A program made the translations under genes and the position numbers. A stretch of DNA of 9,546 nt, from positions 1 through 9,546 of the forward strand of contig CALCPB010000673.1 of the NCBI GenBank assembly GCA_937897665.1, given 5' to 3'. This document shows positions 1 to 8,214 of this stretch, piece by piece. This DNA is from an uncultured Halomicronema sp. GTDB taxonomy: Bacteria; Cyanobacteriota; Cyanobacteriia; Phormidesmidales; Phormidesmidaceae. Numbering within the stretch: the first letter of the stretch is position 1; every line of letters begins with the position of its first letter. The notes below the pieces were generated by a model. It saw nothing but the letters and a program-made list of their open reading frames with translations. It did not search any database and had not been told where the DNA came from.

Positions 1-25
1 TATCAGCGGCGCTTTTTGATTTTTT

Positions 26-68
26 GGATTGAGGGCGTGCCGTCGCTCAATCCAGCAAGCGAGGATTG
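26..68. repeat. Overlapping inverted repeats downstream of lpxB
   Basis: Three short arms lie just past the lpxB stop: GGATTGAG (26-33), CTCAATCC (46-53) and GGATTG (63-68). The middle arm can pair with the first (8 bp, 12-nt loop) or with the third (6 bp, 9-nt loop), so the two hairpins exclude each other. In the lpxB transcript direction the structure is followed by an A-rich stretch, not a U-tract. It is therefore not a canonical intrinsic terminator, although it could still stabilise the 3' end of the mRNA. The rest of positions 1-94 shows no gene. Confidence 0.45.
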
Positions 69-94
69 GCGGCCCCTAAGCGTTTGTGTTTTTC

Positions 95-1288
95 TTAGTG
101 TGCAAACCCTAAAAGATGAGCCGCGACGCGATCGCATACGCCCGGCTTGCCCATGGCGGCGCGCAGCTCAGCGTAACTATCAAGCATGGTTTGTCGAGCG
201 GCGGTATCGGTGAGCAGCTTCAGGGCCGTGGCCGTCACGTCTTCTACGGTGGCTTCCCATTGAATAAACTCGGGCACGATCGCCTGATTTAAAAACAGAT
301 TCACTGGTGAGACATACTCAATTCGCAGTCGCAGCAGATAGTAGCCGATGCGAGCCGTGATGGGGTTTAAGCGATATACGACGACCTGGGGCACGTTCAG
401 CAGAGCCACTTCTAGGTTGGCGGTGCCCGATTTATTGAGCACGAGGTCAGCTGCAGCGATTGCGGACAGGCTGTCCCCTTCGAGCAGGCGAGCCTTGACG
501 CCAGCGCGGGCGATCGCCGTCTCAATAGCCGGGCGTAGCTTACCCATTGATATCGGCACTAAAAATTCGACGTTGGGCTGAGTCGCCTGTATCTTCTCCG
601 CGACTGCCAATAAAAGTGGCAGCACATATTTCACTTCTTGCTGACGAGAGGCTGGCAGCAACGTAATGACTGGGGCGGTTTCCGAGAGCCCTAAGTTTTG
701 GCGGGCTGCCAGTCGATTTGGCGACTGGGCCAGCTTGTCCACTAAGGGATGGCCAAAATAGCTGACTTTGGCACCATAGTCGCGATAAAATTCTGCTTCC
801 TGCGGAAACACTGCCACCATCTGGTCGGCGATGCGCACCACCTGCTCAGTATCTTTCTCACTAAAAGCCCAGACCCACTGCTGCGGTGCAATGTAGTAGG
901 CGGTGGGCAAGTCAGGAAAGCGATCGAGCAAAAACGTGCCTAGGCCCAAATTTGGGCCCATGTAGTCCAAAAAGATCGTGAGGTCGATCGCCTCCTGCTG
1001 AAAGAATCTTTGCACTCGCCGCTGAATTTTCCAGTTGGGCAACAGGTAGGGCAGCGCATCCAAAATCCCCACCGAAACGATAGGGGTGGTGTCACCCACT
1101 AAGTCAGCCCCGGCGGTGACCATCCGCGGCCCCCCCAACCCAGAGACACGCAACGATAGGCCTAGAGTTTGGGCTTGGCGATGCAAAGCCTGGATTAAGT
1201 AGCTGCCCTGCAAATCGCCCGAGACTTCTCCCGTGCTGATAAAAATATGCAGCGCCTGATCTGCAGCAGCGGCTTTGTGCTGAGACAC
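95..1288 (-). CDS. lpxB: Lipid-A-disaccharide synthase LpxB
   Basis: LpxB is a peripheral inner-membrane glycosyltransferase (GT19 family). It joins UDP-2,3-diacylglucosamine to lipid X to make the disaccharide of lipid A. The 397-residue length is typical of the family. Visible family motifs in order are GEVSGD (20-25, the usual GEASGD), YYIAPQQWVWAF (131-142), GHPLVDKL (179-186), LLPASRQQEV (210-219), SGTANLEV (287-294) and the C-terminal stretch around VNLFLNQAIVPEF (329-341). The start is GTG at 1288, chosen because GGAG (1296-1299 on the plus strand) lies 7 nt upstream, inside the last codons of lpxA. Only 2 nt separate the lpxA stop from this start, so the two are probably translationally coupled. 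It is the last gene of the lpxC-fabZ-lpxA-lpxB run. The call is very secure. Confidence 0.97.
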   Translation of the reverse strand: MSQHKAAAADQALHIFISTGEVSGDLQGSYLIQALHRQAQTLGLSLRVSGLGGPRMVTAGADLVGDTTPIVSVGILDALPYLLPNWKIQRRVQRFFQQEAIDLTIFLDYMGPNLGLGTFLLDRFPDLPTAYYIAPQQWVWAFSEKDTEQVVRIADQMVAVFPQEAEFYRDYGAKVSYFGHPLVDKLAQSPNRLAARQNLGLSETAPVITLLPASRQQEVKYVLPLLLAVAEKIQATQPNVEFLVPISMGKLRPAIETAIARAGVKARLLEGDSLSAIAAADLVLNKSGTANLEVALLNVPQVVVYRLNPITARIGYYLLRLRIEYVSPVNLFLNQAIVPEFIQWEATVEDVTATALKLLTDTAARQTMLDSYAELRAAMGKPGVCDRVAAHLLGFAH

Positions 1289-1290
1289 GA

Positions 1291-2133
1291 TTATTCTCCG
1301 TCAGCGCTCGTTTTCTTGCTGCCTCCCACCATCGGGCCGCGTCGCTTCGGTTCGCTCGATGAGGTGTGCAAAAAGGTCTGCAGATGTTTGACGTGATCAT
1401 TGTTGGCTGACCAGGCTGCGAGATCGACCAGCGCTTCTTTGAGCGGGCGATTAGAGCGGTAGAGCGCACGATAGGCCTCTTTGAGTTCGCGATAAAGGCG
1501 TCCCTCTTCGAGATTGGTCAGGCCTGATCGTCGCAGCCCTACGGTGTTTAATCCCCGCACGCGGCAGGGGTTGCCTTCGACCACCATGTAGGGCGGCACA
1601 TCGCGGTCAATACGACTCATTCCCCCCAGCATGGCAAATCGCCCGATATGCACAAATTGATGAATACCTAAGACGCCACCAATGACTGCGTTGGATTCAA
1701 TTTCGACATGCCCGGCTAAGGCCACAGCATTGGCGATAATGACTTGATTGGCGATGATGCAGTTGTGGGCAACATGCACGTAAGCCATCAAAAGATTGTC
1801 ATCGCCAATCACGGTGGCTTCTCCCGCGTGAGTAGCCCGATTGATTGTCACATATTCTCGAATGCGGTTATTGTCGCCAATTTTGACCAGACTAACCGAG
1901 CCGTCATACTTCAAATCCTGCGGTTCGATGCCAATCACCGCACCCGGAAAAATCTGGTTGTTAGCGCCAATTTCCGTATGGCCATCAATCACCACATGGG
2001 CACCAATATCAGTGTTGGGGCCAATGGTAACTTTCTCGCCGATGACAGCATAAGGACCAACTTTAACTGTGGGATGAAGCGTTGCCCCCCCATGAATCAC
2101 AGCTGTTGGATGGATAAGCCTAGTCAAGGACAT
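1291..2133 (-). CDS. lpxA: UDP-N-acetylglucosamine acyltransferase LpxA
   Basis: LpxA is a cytoplasmic trimer. It transfers an (R)-3-hydroxyacyl chain from ACP to the 3-OH of UDP-GlcNAc, the first step of lipid A synthesis. The N-terminal two thirds is a left-handed beta-helix of imperfect hexapeptide repeats (for example VGPYAV, IGANNQ, IGDDNL). The catalytic-base motif HVAHNC matches E. coli HIAHDC, and its second His is residue 123 from the chosen start (H125 in E. coli). The region DVPPYMVVEGNP and the helical C-terminal domain are also present. The start is uncertain. The longest frame begins with ATG at 2172 but has no ribosome binding site and adds 13 unmatched residues. ATG at 2133 begins MSLTRLIHPTAVIH, which fits the family, but GGAGG sits only 1 nt away. 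A TTG two codons later would have 7-nt spacing. The C-terminal tail (about the last 25 residues) is Lys/Ser/Gly-rich and probably disordered. Confidence 0.95.
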   Translation of the reverse strand: MSLTRLIHPTAVIHGGATLHPTVKVGPYAVIGEKVTIGPNTDIGAHVVIDGHTEIGANNQIFPGAVIGIEPQDLKYDGSVSLVKIGDNNRIREYVTINRATHAGEATVIGDDNLLMAYVHVAHNCIIANQVIIANAVALAGHVEIESNAVIGGVLGIHQFVHIGRFAMLGGMSRIDRDVPPYMVVEGNPCRVRGLNTVGLRRSGLTNLEEGRLYRELKEAYRALYRSNRPLKEALVDLAAWSANNDHVKHLQTFLHTSSSEPKRRGPMVGGSKKTSADGE

Positions 2134-2194
2134 GCCTCCGGAACCCCGAATATCAGTAAGACGCACAGTCATTATTCAAAAATTATGGGCTAGT

Positions 2195-2704
2195 TCAATC
2201 AACCACAGAGAACATCAGTTCCCCTTCACACACTAGCTGACCGTCAACTTCTGCGCGTGCTCGCATTTTGCCAAATCGCTGTCGTTTGACTGTGAGCAGG
2301 TTTACAGTCATCACGAGTTGATCACCGGGCACCACGGGGCGACGAAAGCGCACTTTATCGATGCCCGCAAACATACATAGGCCATCAATGCCAGGTAGCT
2401 GAGTCAAGACGATGCCCCCCACTTGAGCCATCGCTTCGACGATTAAGACGCCTGGCATAATCGGTCGTCCGGGAAAATGACCTTGAAATTGGGGCTCATT
2501 AAACGTGACGTTTTTAATCCCGGTGGCTTGCTCTCCAGGCACATAGTCGATTATCCGATCAACCAGCGCAAACGGATAGCGATGGGGTAAAAGTTGCTGA
2601 ATTTCTTCAGTCGTAAAGGTGGTTTTTTCAGAACTCGCTGCCTCTACTGCCAGCGGCGTCGAAGCGGTGTTTTGAGTTGAGTTGGTGTTGACTACTGTTG
2701 TCAT
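2195..2704 (-). CDS. fabZ: 3-hydroxyacyl-ACP dehydratase FabZ
   Basis: FabZ dehydrates (R)-3-hydroxyacyl-ACP to trans-2-enoyl-ACP in type II fatty-acid synthesis. It competes with LpxA and the other lipid A acyltransferases for 3-hydroxyacyl-ACP, which explains its place in an lpx cluster. The hot-dog fold is recognisable from [13 protein letters not shown] (39-51) and [20 protein letters not shown] (75-94). The latter supplies catalytic His76 and Glu90, with the same 14-residue spacing as in Pseudomonas FabZ (H49/E63). At 169 residues it is longer than the common 145-150 because of a Thr/Asn/Ala-rich N-terminal extension of about 28 residues. There is no internal Met before the fold, and GAAGGAA (plus 2708-2714) is placed about 4 nt before the ATG, so I keep the full length. 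An 82-nt gap separates it from lpxC. Confidence 0.95.
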   Translation of the reverse strand: MTTVVNTNSTQNTASTPLAVEAASSEKTTFTTEEIQQLLPHRYPFALVDRIIDYVPGEQATGIKNVTFNEPQFQGHFPGRPIMPGVLIVEAMAQVGGIVLTQLPGIDGLCMFAGIDKVRFRRPVVPGDQLVMTVNLLTVKRQRFGKMRARAEVDGQLVCEGELMFSVVD

Positions 2705-2786
2705 CGGTTCCTTCGCAATCGACTTTGACAGCCGAATCCTGTTGATTGCCTAAAATCTTTGTTAATTCTCCCACCTGAGGTGCATC

Positions 2787-3668
2787 CTAGCCAGGTTGGG
2801 TGCTGTCTAAAAGCGCTTTGGCCAGTTGCACATGCAAATGATGGCTGGCTTTGTAAGCCATGATGTGGGCTTTCGGTAGCGTCCCCAGCAGGCTGAGGTC
2901 GCCTAGCAAGTCCAGCAGCTTATGGCGAACGGGTTCATTGGCAAATCGTAGGGGAGGGTTAACCCAGCCGGTGCGATCGCACACTAGGGCATTCTCCAAA
3001 CTGCCGCCTTTGATCAGGCCCTGTGTTCTCAGATATTCAATCTGATGCGCTAAACCAAAGGTGCGAGCGGGGGCAACTTCCTGGGCAAACGATGAGGTCG
3101 CGGGCGACCAGCTATACCACTGGTTGCCGATCGCCGGTAAATCAAAATCAATGCCGTAGGTGAGTCGAAGGGTGTCGGCTGGCATAGCGACCACAAAAGC
3201 ATCCTGATCGCGCACCCAGATCGGGTGGGTGATCGTCCAGACGGGCCGATCTGCCGACTGAGTTTGTTGACCAACCGCTTGCAGCAGGCTGACCCAAACT
3301 TGGGCAGAGCCATCCATCAAGGGCACTTCCGGGCCGTTGATTTCAATCCGCGCATTATCGATACCCAGCCCGACTAAGGCGGCTAGCAAATGTTCAACGG
3401 TGCGCACAGTGGCATCCTGAGCTGCCAACTCCGTTGACAGTAACGTTTGCTCAACAGCATCAACCTGAGCTGGCACGGTGGGGCGACTGGGGAGATCAGT
3501 CCGCACAAAAACTCGCCCCGTGTTGGCAGCAGCGGGTAAAACCTTAACTTGGGTTTCGGCACCCGAGTGCAACCCCACGCCCGCTTGGCTCACAGCGGCC
3601 CCTAGCGTACATTGCTGTGACCGGGGGTGATCTGGTTTGACCATTTCTGATGAAATTGCCTGGGTCAT
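2787..3668 (-). CDS. lpxC: UDP-3-O-acyl-N-acetylglucosamine deacetylase LpxC
   Basis: LpxC is the Zn-dependent deacetylase that removes the N-acetyl group of UDP-3-O-acyl-GlcNAc, the first committed step of lipid A synthesis. The length of 293 residues is normal. Zn ligands and catalytic residues can be placed by comparison with E. coli. His93 lies in [10 protein letters not shown] (H79). His249 and Asp253 lie in HKLLDLLGD (H238/D242). His276 lies in ASHHLH (H265). The [11 protein letters not shown] stretch (112-122) is also typical. The gene starts 3 nt after the bamA stop (TAA GCC ATG) with only a weak ribosome binding site, which points to translational coupling with bamA. The call is secure. 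Confidence 0.97.
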   Translation of the reverse strand: MTQAISSEMVKPDHPRSQQCTLGAAVSQAGVGLHSGAETQVKVLPAAANTGRVFVRTDLPSRPTVPAQVDAVEQTLLSTELAAQDATVRTVEHLLAALVGLGIDNARIEINGPEVPLMDGSAQVWVSLLQAVGQQTQSADRPVWTITHPIWVRDQDAFVVAMPADTLRLTYGIDFDLPAIGNQWYSWSPATSSFAQEVAPARTFGLAHQIEYLRTQGLIKGGSLENALVCDRTGWVNPPLRFANEPVRHKLLDLLGDLSLLGTLPKAHIMAYKASHHLHVQLAKALLDSTQPG

Positions 3669-3671
3669 GGC

Positions 3672-6011
3672 TTAAAACCGCTCGCCGATACCAAAGTGTA
3701 GTCGGCCATCGCCTTGATCGCTAAAGCCATAGTCAACTCGAATGGGCCCCAGCGGCGTTTGCACCCGGACCCCAGCACCGTAGCCAAAGCCACTGCCGGG
3801 CTTGCCGCGATCCGGCCCTGGTGAGCCTGGCACGTTGTCCCCCGTACCCAGATCGGTGCCCGCATCCAAAAACAGCGCCCCGCCTAAGAAAGAAAAGAGG
3901 GGAAAGCGATATTCAATTGAGGCCTGCAGGTAGCTCTGGCCAGTGCCTACATCCCCTTCTTCATAACCGCGGACGGAGTTGGTGCCGCCGATCGAGAACG
4001 CTTCGTAAGGGGGGAAATCGCCGATGATGCTGCCGCCCTGCACATTAATCGCGATCGCCTGAGGCCCTTCACCGAAATTCAAGAAAGAGACCGGCACGTA
4101 GTAGCTATAGCTGGCGCGCAGCCGGTTGAAGAAGATGCTGCCGCTGCCGAGGGGAATCGACTGCTCGGTGCCCAATCGTAAGACCGAGCCACTCGTGGGC
4201 GCAAAGGGATCATTGCGTAAATCTTGGACCACCCCAAACTGCACTGTCCACAAGTCATCAGCTCCTGAGTCGCTGGCCGTGAGCGGATTGTTGGCGGCAT
4301 CTTCGGTGACGGTATTGCCATCGGCGTCCGTTGTGCGTACGCGCTGATACAGCGTTCCTAGCGAAGCATCCCAGCCGTTACCCAATGGACGCCGGAAGGT
4401 CACCCCCGTGCCAAACCGCAGCACTCGGACACGATCGCCGTTGTCTAAATCAATCTCGTTGTCGCCGCCATCAAACACGAGGGAAACTGAACGGCGCCCA
4501 AACCCGCTCACGGTGTAAGAGGTGCCATAGGGGTCACCTCCACTCCAAGGGTCGGTAAAGCTGACATCAAACAAAATATCGCGGAAGCTGAGCTGGGCCT
4601 CTGCCGAAAACTTTTGATTGTTGCCGCCAAAGTTATCTTGGCGATAGCTGAGGGTGCCAAACAAGTCGCCCGTAAAGTTGAACCCCACACCGGCAGCTAC
4701 CGAGCCAGTATTCCGCTCGATGACGTTGACTGTAACATCGACGTTGCGCGGATCTTTTTGACCGGGGTTGAGCGTCAGCGTCACGTCGTCAAAAATTCCG
4801 AGGCCAAAGACCCGCTGCAGGTCTGATTGAATCTGATTTTGTTGGAAGACATCACCTGACTCAGTCTGAAATTCCCTCAAAACGATGAAATCTCGAGTTT
4901 TACCCTGGATGGGGTTGCCGTCTTCATCAACGACGAGTCCTTCCTCGTTCATAAACTGAACGGTGATGTCTTCAATCACCCCTTCGGCGACCTGTAGGGT
5001 GACTACGCCATCTTCACCTACTTGCGGGGCGGCAATGACTTGCGCCAGCACATAACCGTTTTCTTGGTACCAGTTGTTGAGCTCTAAAATGCCATCTTGA
5101 AAATCTAAAAGGTTGATGATTTCGCCGTATTGAGGTGAAAAGATGTCGTCAACTACTTCCGTCGGCAAGACTTCGCTACCCTCAACCTCGACCTGGCTGA
5201 GCACCGGGTTGGGGTCAACGACGAAGGTGACGCGTACCCCCAAGGGCGTATCCAAAGGGACAGCGCGCACATTGGCAAAGAAACCGGTCGCAAACACATT
5301 ATTGATATCTTGCTGAATTTGCGATCGCGTTGTGGTTTCCCCTGGTCGTGTATCAATCGCGTTGTAAACCGTATCTTCTAATTCAGGGGCAATCGGCTCG
5401 CCGTCCGATGCGGTCACGGCGACTTCTCCCACGAGCACCTGAGTTTCGGTAGCTGCCTCCGGCTCCGACTCCTCGGCATCTTCGTCACTGTCCTCTACTT
5501 CCGCGTCATCCGGCGTTTCCGGGTCGGCTTCGGCTGGGGTGTCGTCCTCTGCCTGGGCAATTTCTGTAAGCTCGCTTTCGAGCACTTGGCTGGGCTCTGT
5601 GGGAGGCTCTTCCGTCAGCGAGAGCTGGTTTAGCTGGTGAATCGTGACGCTGGTCGCAGAGGCTTTGATCGGAGACAGTGGCAAAGCTCCCGTGTCGGCT
5701 TCCCGTTGTTCAGACTGCCTATCTGCTGCCTCATCAGTGGCTCGGTTCTCCGGACTGCTCTCTGAATCGCTCAACTGTGGCTGCGACTCAAAATATTCGA
5801 TGACGGTTGAAGTGATGGCCGTGTTGTTCGGTGTCTCTCGGGCGGCCAATGCGTCACCGCTAGCAGCGTTTGTGACCAACTCAGCGACTCCCACGGCGCG
5901 AACATCGGCCTCGTTGGCAGGGGGCGACAGCGGTTCGCCATGTGCTTGAGAAGCAATTCCCAAGGTTGCCGAAAGGGTTAGGAGAGCGACGAGGCTAGGG
6001 GTTTGGCGCAT
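3672..6011 (-). CDS. bamA: Outer-membrane assembly protein BamA/Omp85
   Basis: This is the Omp85-family insertase that folds beta-barrel proteins into the outer membrane. The 779-residue protein starts with a signal peptide (MRQTPSLVALLTLSATLGIA, cleavage probably after SQA or AHG). A low-complexity linker runs to about residue 190. Its residues 131-190 hold 25 Asp/Glu and no Lys or Arg. Three POTRA domains follow at about 190-270, 271-345 and 346-435, as is usual for cyanobacterial Omp85 proteins (five in E. coli BamA). The C-terminal barrel (about 436-779) contains the L6-loop signature VRGY (680-683) and ends in a terminal Phe. In cyanobacteria the chloroplast Toc75-related Omp85 is the sister protein, so Omp85 is an equally valid name. 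No good ribosome binding site precedes the ATG. The 125-nt gap to purC has no promoter that I can support, but such a gap would allow one. lpxC follows 3 nt downstream. Confidence 0.95.
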   Translation of the reverse strand: MRQTPSLVALLTLSATLGIASQAHGEPLSPPANEADVRAVGVAELVTNAASGDALAARETPNNTAITSTVIEYFESQPQLSDSESSPENRATDEAADRQSEQREADTGALPLSPIKASATSVTIHQLNQLSLTEEPPTEPSQVLESELTEIAQAEDDTPAEADPETPDDAEVEDSDEDAEESEPEAATETQVLVGEVAVTASDGEPIAPELEDTVYNAIDTRPGETTTRSQIQQDINNVFATGFFANVRAVPLDTPLGVRVTFVVDPNPVLSQVEVEGSEVLPTEVVDDIFSPQYGEIINLLDFQDGILELNNWYQENGYVLAQVIAAPQVGEDGVVTLQVAEGVIEDITVQFMNEEGLVVDEDGNPIQGKTRDFIVLREFQTESGDVFQQNQIQSDLQRVFGLGIFDDVTLTLNPGQKDPRNVDVTVNVIERNTGSVAAGVGFNFTGDLFGTLSYRQDNFGGNNQKFSAEAQLSFRDILFDVSFTDPWSGGDPYGTSYTVSGFGRRSVSLVFDGGDNEIDLDNGDRVRVLRFGTGVTFRRPLGNGWDASLGTLYQRVRTTDADGNTVTEDAANNPLTASDSGADDLWTVQFGVVQDLRNDPFAPTSGSVLRLGTEQSIPLGSGSIFFNRLRASYSYYVPVSFLNFGEGPQAIAINVQGGSIIGDFPPYEAFSIGGTNSVRGYEEGDVGTGQSYLQASIEYRFPLFSFLGGALFLDAGTDLGTGDNVPGSPGPDRGKPGSGFGYGAGVRVQTPLGPIRVDYGFSDQGDGRLHFGIGERF

Positions 6012-6136
6012 GTGTGCAACAGCTAGAGTGAATAAGAGAACACGGGTAAAGCTTAAAAGCTGCGAAAGTCATCGGGTTTCGATCGCTTTTTGCTAACCTT
6101 GGCCACAAACGGAAAGATTTTACCGCATCGGGTGAA

Positions 6137-6871
6137 CTAGGATAGACTACCTTGGGCCAAAATTCTTTGAAGCACTTTTTGGTAGGCTTCGGCCACTTGA
6201 CCTAAATCTTTTCGAAATCGATCTTTATCTAAGATGCGATTAGAAAGGCTGGTTTCAGATTGATCCCAAAGGCGACAGGTATCTGGACTGATTTCGTCGG
6301 CCAAAATAATTTGATTTTGATGATTCAAACCAAATTCGAGTTTGAAATCAACTAGAGTGATTTGACACTGTTGAAAAAAGTCTTGCAAAACTTGGTTGAT
6401 TTGCTCCGCTAGACGAACTAGCGTTTCAATTTGTGCCTCGTCTGCGAGATTCATCGCTTTGCTGCGATCGCGGGTCAGTAACGGATCGCCCAAGTCATCA
6501 TTTTTGTAATAGAACTCTACTAAAGGAGGCGCTAGCGGTGTCCCTAAATCGAGTCCGGTTTGTTTGCAGAGACTGCCCGCGGCAAGATTTCTAACTACAA
6601 CTTCGAGGGGGATAATCTTGACCGCCTGCACTCGCATTTCGCGCTCGCTCGGCGTTTCAAGCCAATGAGTCGGAATTCCCGCCGCTTCGAGCACTTTAAA
6701 TAGATGAGTGGCGATCGCGCAGTTCAGCTTCCCTTTATCAGTAATTTGTCCCCGCTTTTGGGCATTAAACGCGGTGGCATCATCCTTGAAATAGCTGATC
6801 AAAACCTCGGGATTGTCAGTCGCATAGAGGACTTTAGCCTTCCCTTCGTACAACTTTTGACGGTCAACCAC
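6137..6871 (-). CDS. purC: SAICAR synthetase PurC
   Basis: PurC (phosphoribosylaminoimidazole-succinocarboxamide synthase) uses ATP to join aspartate to CAIR, giving SAICAR in de novo purine synthesis in the cytoplasm. Both family signatures are present: IPLEVVVRN and LVDFKLEFG (about residues 87-95 and 173-181 from the chosen start). The N-terminal KLYEGKAK and the late DEISPDTCRLWD are also there. Length is about 244 residues, as usual for bacterial PurC. I chose the GTG at 6871 because GGAGGT lies exactly 6 nt upstream. The longest frame would start at TTG 6889 and would translate through that ribosome binding site. purC directly upstream of omp85 is a recurrent cyanobacterial arrangement, with no obvious functional link to the envelope genes. 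Confidence 0.96.
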   Translation of the reverse strand: MVDRQKLYEGKAKVLYATDNPEVLISYFKDDATAFNAQKRGQITDKGKLNCAIATHLFKVLEAAGIPTHWLETPSEREMRVQAVKIIPLEVVVRNLAAGSLCKQTGLDLGTPLAPPLVEFYYKNDDLGDPLLTRDRSKAMNLADEAQIETLVRLAEQINQVLQDFFQQCQITLVDFKLEFGLNHQNQIILADEISPDTCRLWDQSETSLSNRILDKDRFRKDLGQVAEAYQKVLQRILAQGSLS

Positions 6872-6877
6872 GTGATT

Positions 6878-6883
6878 ACCTCC
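6878..6883 (-). promoter_or_regulatory. purC ribosome binding site (GGAGGT)
   Basis: A perfect Shine-Dalgarno core GGAGGT (minus strand) is followed by 6 nt and then GTG. It decides the purC start in favour of GTG at 6871 over TTG at 6889, because the latter would place this motif inside the coding region. Confidence 0.8.
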
Positions 6884-7138
6884 AGGCAAACAGCCTCCCC
6901 ATCTTACTGGTAGGTGGATGCTTGCTCTTAACTGTCTGAAAGCCTACTTGCAATTCTCACTTTGGATTTGCAGTACCGCGTTGAGGCGAAAAAAGTTTTC
7001 CCAGCATTCCGTCGCCCTTAGTCTGCCGTTGACGGACTTACTGAGTGATAGGCAACTTCCCGTCAAACTTGACCAGTGACATCCCAATTGGTTTGAAGAC
7101 AATATCTGAAGGGGTTAGATGTTTGCTTGAGGACTAAC
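6884..7138. other. Intergenic region between purC and the nuclease, no gene seen
   Basis: About 255 bases upstream of purC carry no gene I can support. It must hold the purC promoter (minus strand), but no hexamer pair is convincing. There are two small inverted repeats. GGTTAG/CTAACC (7113-7118 and 7134-7139, 15-nt loop) overlaps the old nuclease stop and lacks a U-tract. The compact palindrome GTCAAACTTGAC (7062-7073) could be an operator-like site. A 53-codon plus-strand frame (6918-7079) resembles nothing I know. Confidence 0.5.
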
Positions 7139-8158
7139 CTATTGACGATCTGGGATCTCATAGACCGAGGCTTCTAAAACTGCTTGAATTTCTACCGGCA
7201 CCAAAGACAGCAGATCATAGCCAGTTGCCAGTTCTAAGCGATCAACGGTGGTTTGATAAGCTCGCCAGTCAGTCCCCAGTACATCGCCATTGGGCATATC
7301 GACCACAATCACAGGTGTGCCCCAATCAACATCAGCTAGGCTTTGACCCGGATCTAAAACGACGATTACTTTCCATAAGCGTGAAGGTACTGTGACTCGT
7401 CCTTCTGCTAGCCGCGTCTGTACACCGTATCACCCAGCAATAATTCATAATTCCTGATCAACCTGATAGACGAGGTCACGGCTATATTCCTCTAGCTCTC
7501 GCCAAACCCCTCGATTGTTTTCCGGTGCCTGCGGCAAAATGTTTGTCATCAAAAAGGTGACTGAATTATCTTGCGGGCTCCGGGTGCGATCGCCAGAGGG
7601 CACGATATGGCCTCGGTCATATCCGGTATTGCGATAGTCATTGGGCGTCACCTGATAAACGCCAGTAGGTAAGCCGCCATCCTGTCGAAAGTTGTCTTGT
7701 CGCTCAGTACTGCCCAGCCAATCGGCGCTGAGGTGCCAGCTCACCCAATTCGCCACACCGCGATCGCCGTTGTAAGACAGCGCATATTGCGCCCTCTCTA
7801 ATAAATAGTTGTTTAAATTTTCCACGCCAGCGTTGCTCGGATTGCCTAACGTGAGATGTACATTCTCAGACGTTTGTGTGACTGGTTCCGGCCCTGCTGA
7901 AACCGGTGGTAATGCTTCACAGGCCACCCCATTACCATCCCGATCAAGCACAAACGGATCGTTTGAAAATGATTCCAACACGAGCTGTGCCAGCGGCTGA
8001 TCGCGAAAATCACCGCAGTTGCAATCATCATCAACGCAGGGGGGCAAGCGTGCCGGCTCTATGCTGGTAGGCAAGGGCAGATCGTCTATTCCAGGCAATA
8101 CACACCCAGAGATTGCTAAAATCCCTAGGCCAATTAGCCATCGGCAAACCCCTATCAT
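7139..8158 (-). pseudogene. NucA-type nonspecific nuclease lipoprotein, two in-frame TGA
   Basis: This is a DNA/RNA nonspecific endonuclease (NUC/NucA fold) with a signal-lipoprotein start: LGILAISGC, lipobox Cys19. An Excalibur-like Ca-binding segment follows (about residues 41-82, ending LDRDGNGVACE). The nuclease domain starts at about residue 101 and holds the catalytic motif DRGH (181-184) and the metal-site stretch TNILPQAPENN. Translation stops at TGA 7445-7447 (codon 238), and a second TGA lies at 7430-7432. The same frame then continues as recognisable NucA sequence (GRVTVPSRLWKVIVVLD, WRAYQTTVDRLELATGYDLL) to a TAG at 7139-7141. The break falls in the family motif ELYIIAG. The intact part is 7445-8158, and it lacks the last third of the fold. 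The start is ATG 8158, with GGGAG 7 nt upstream. The frame is open further to 8227, but that stretch lies in a hairpin. It could be a sequencing error or, much less likely, a recoded gene. Confidence 0.8.
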
Positions 8159-8165
8159 CGGCATT

Positions 8166-8170
8166 CTCCC
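8166..8170 (-). promoter_or_regulatory. Nuclease ribosome binding site (GGGAG)
   Basis: GGGAG on the minus strand lies 7 nt before the ATG at 8158, but only 1 nt before the in-frame ATG at 8164. It supports the start that places the lipobox cysteine at residue 19, a normal lipoprotein signal length. Confidence 0.6.
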
Positions 8171-8214
8171 TACCAGGCGACACACTATTCCAACAAATGT
8201 ACTATCTTCGGCCG

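Noticed and set aside
1744..2193. 149-codon plus-strand open frame opposite lpxA
   Set aside because: It is fully antisense to a secure lpxA gene, has no ribosome binding site and resembles no known protein. It is a by-product of codon bias on the other strand.
6918..7079. 53-codon plus-strand frame divergent from purC, with GGTAGGTGG just before the ATG
   Set aside because: The purine-rich stretch directly abuts the ATG, the predicted peptide has no recognisable features, and the region is expected to hold the purC promoter.
7430..7447. Selenocysteine or UGA-Trp recoding in the nuclease
   Set aside because: The family has Tyr and a variable or Gly position here, no SECIS-like structure was evident, and TGA is a normal stop for fabZ in this window. 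A pseudogene is simpler.
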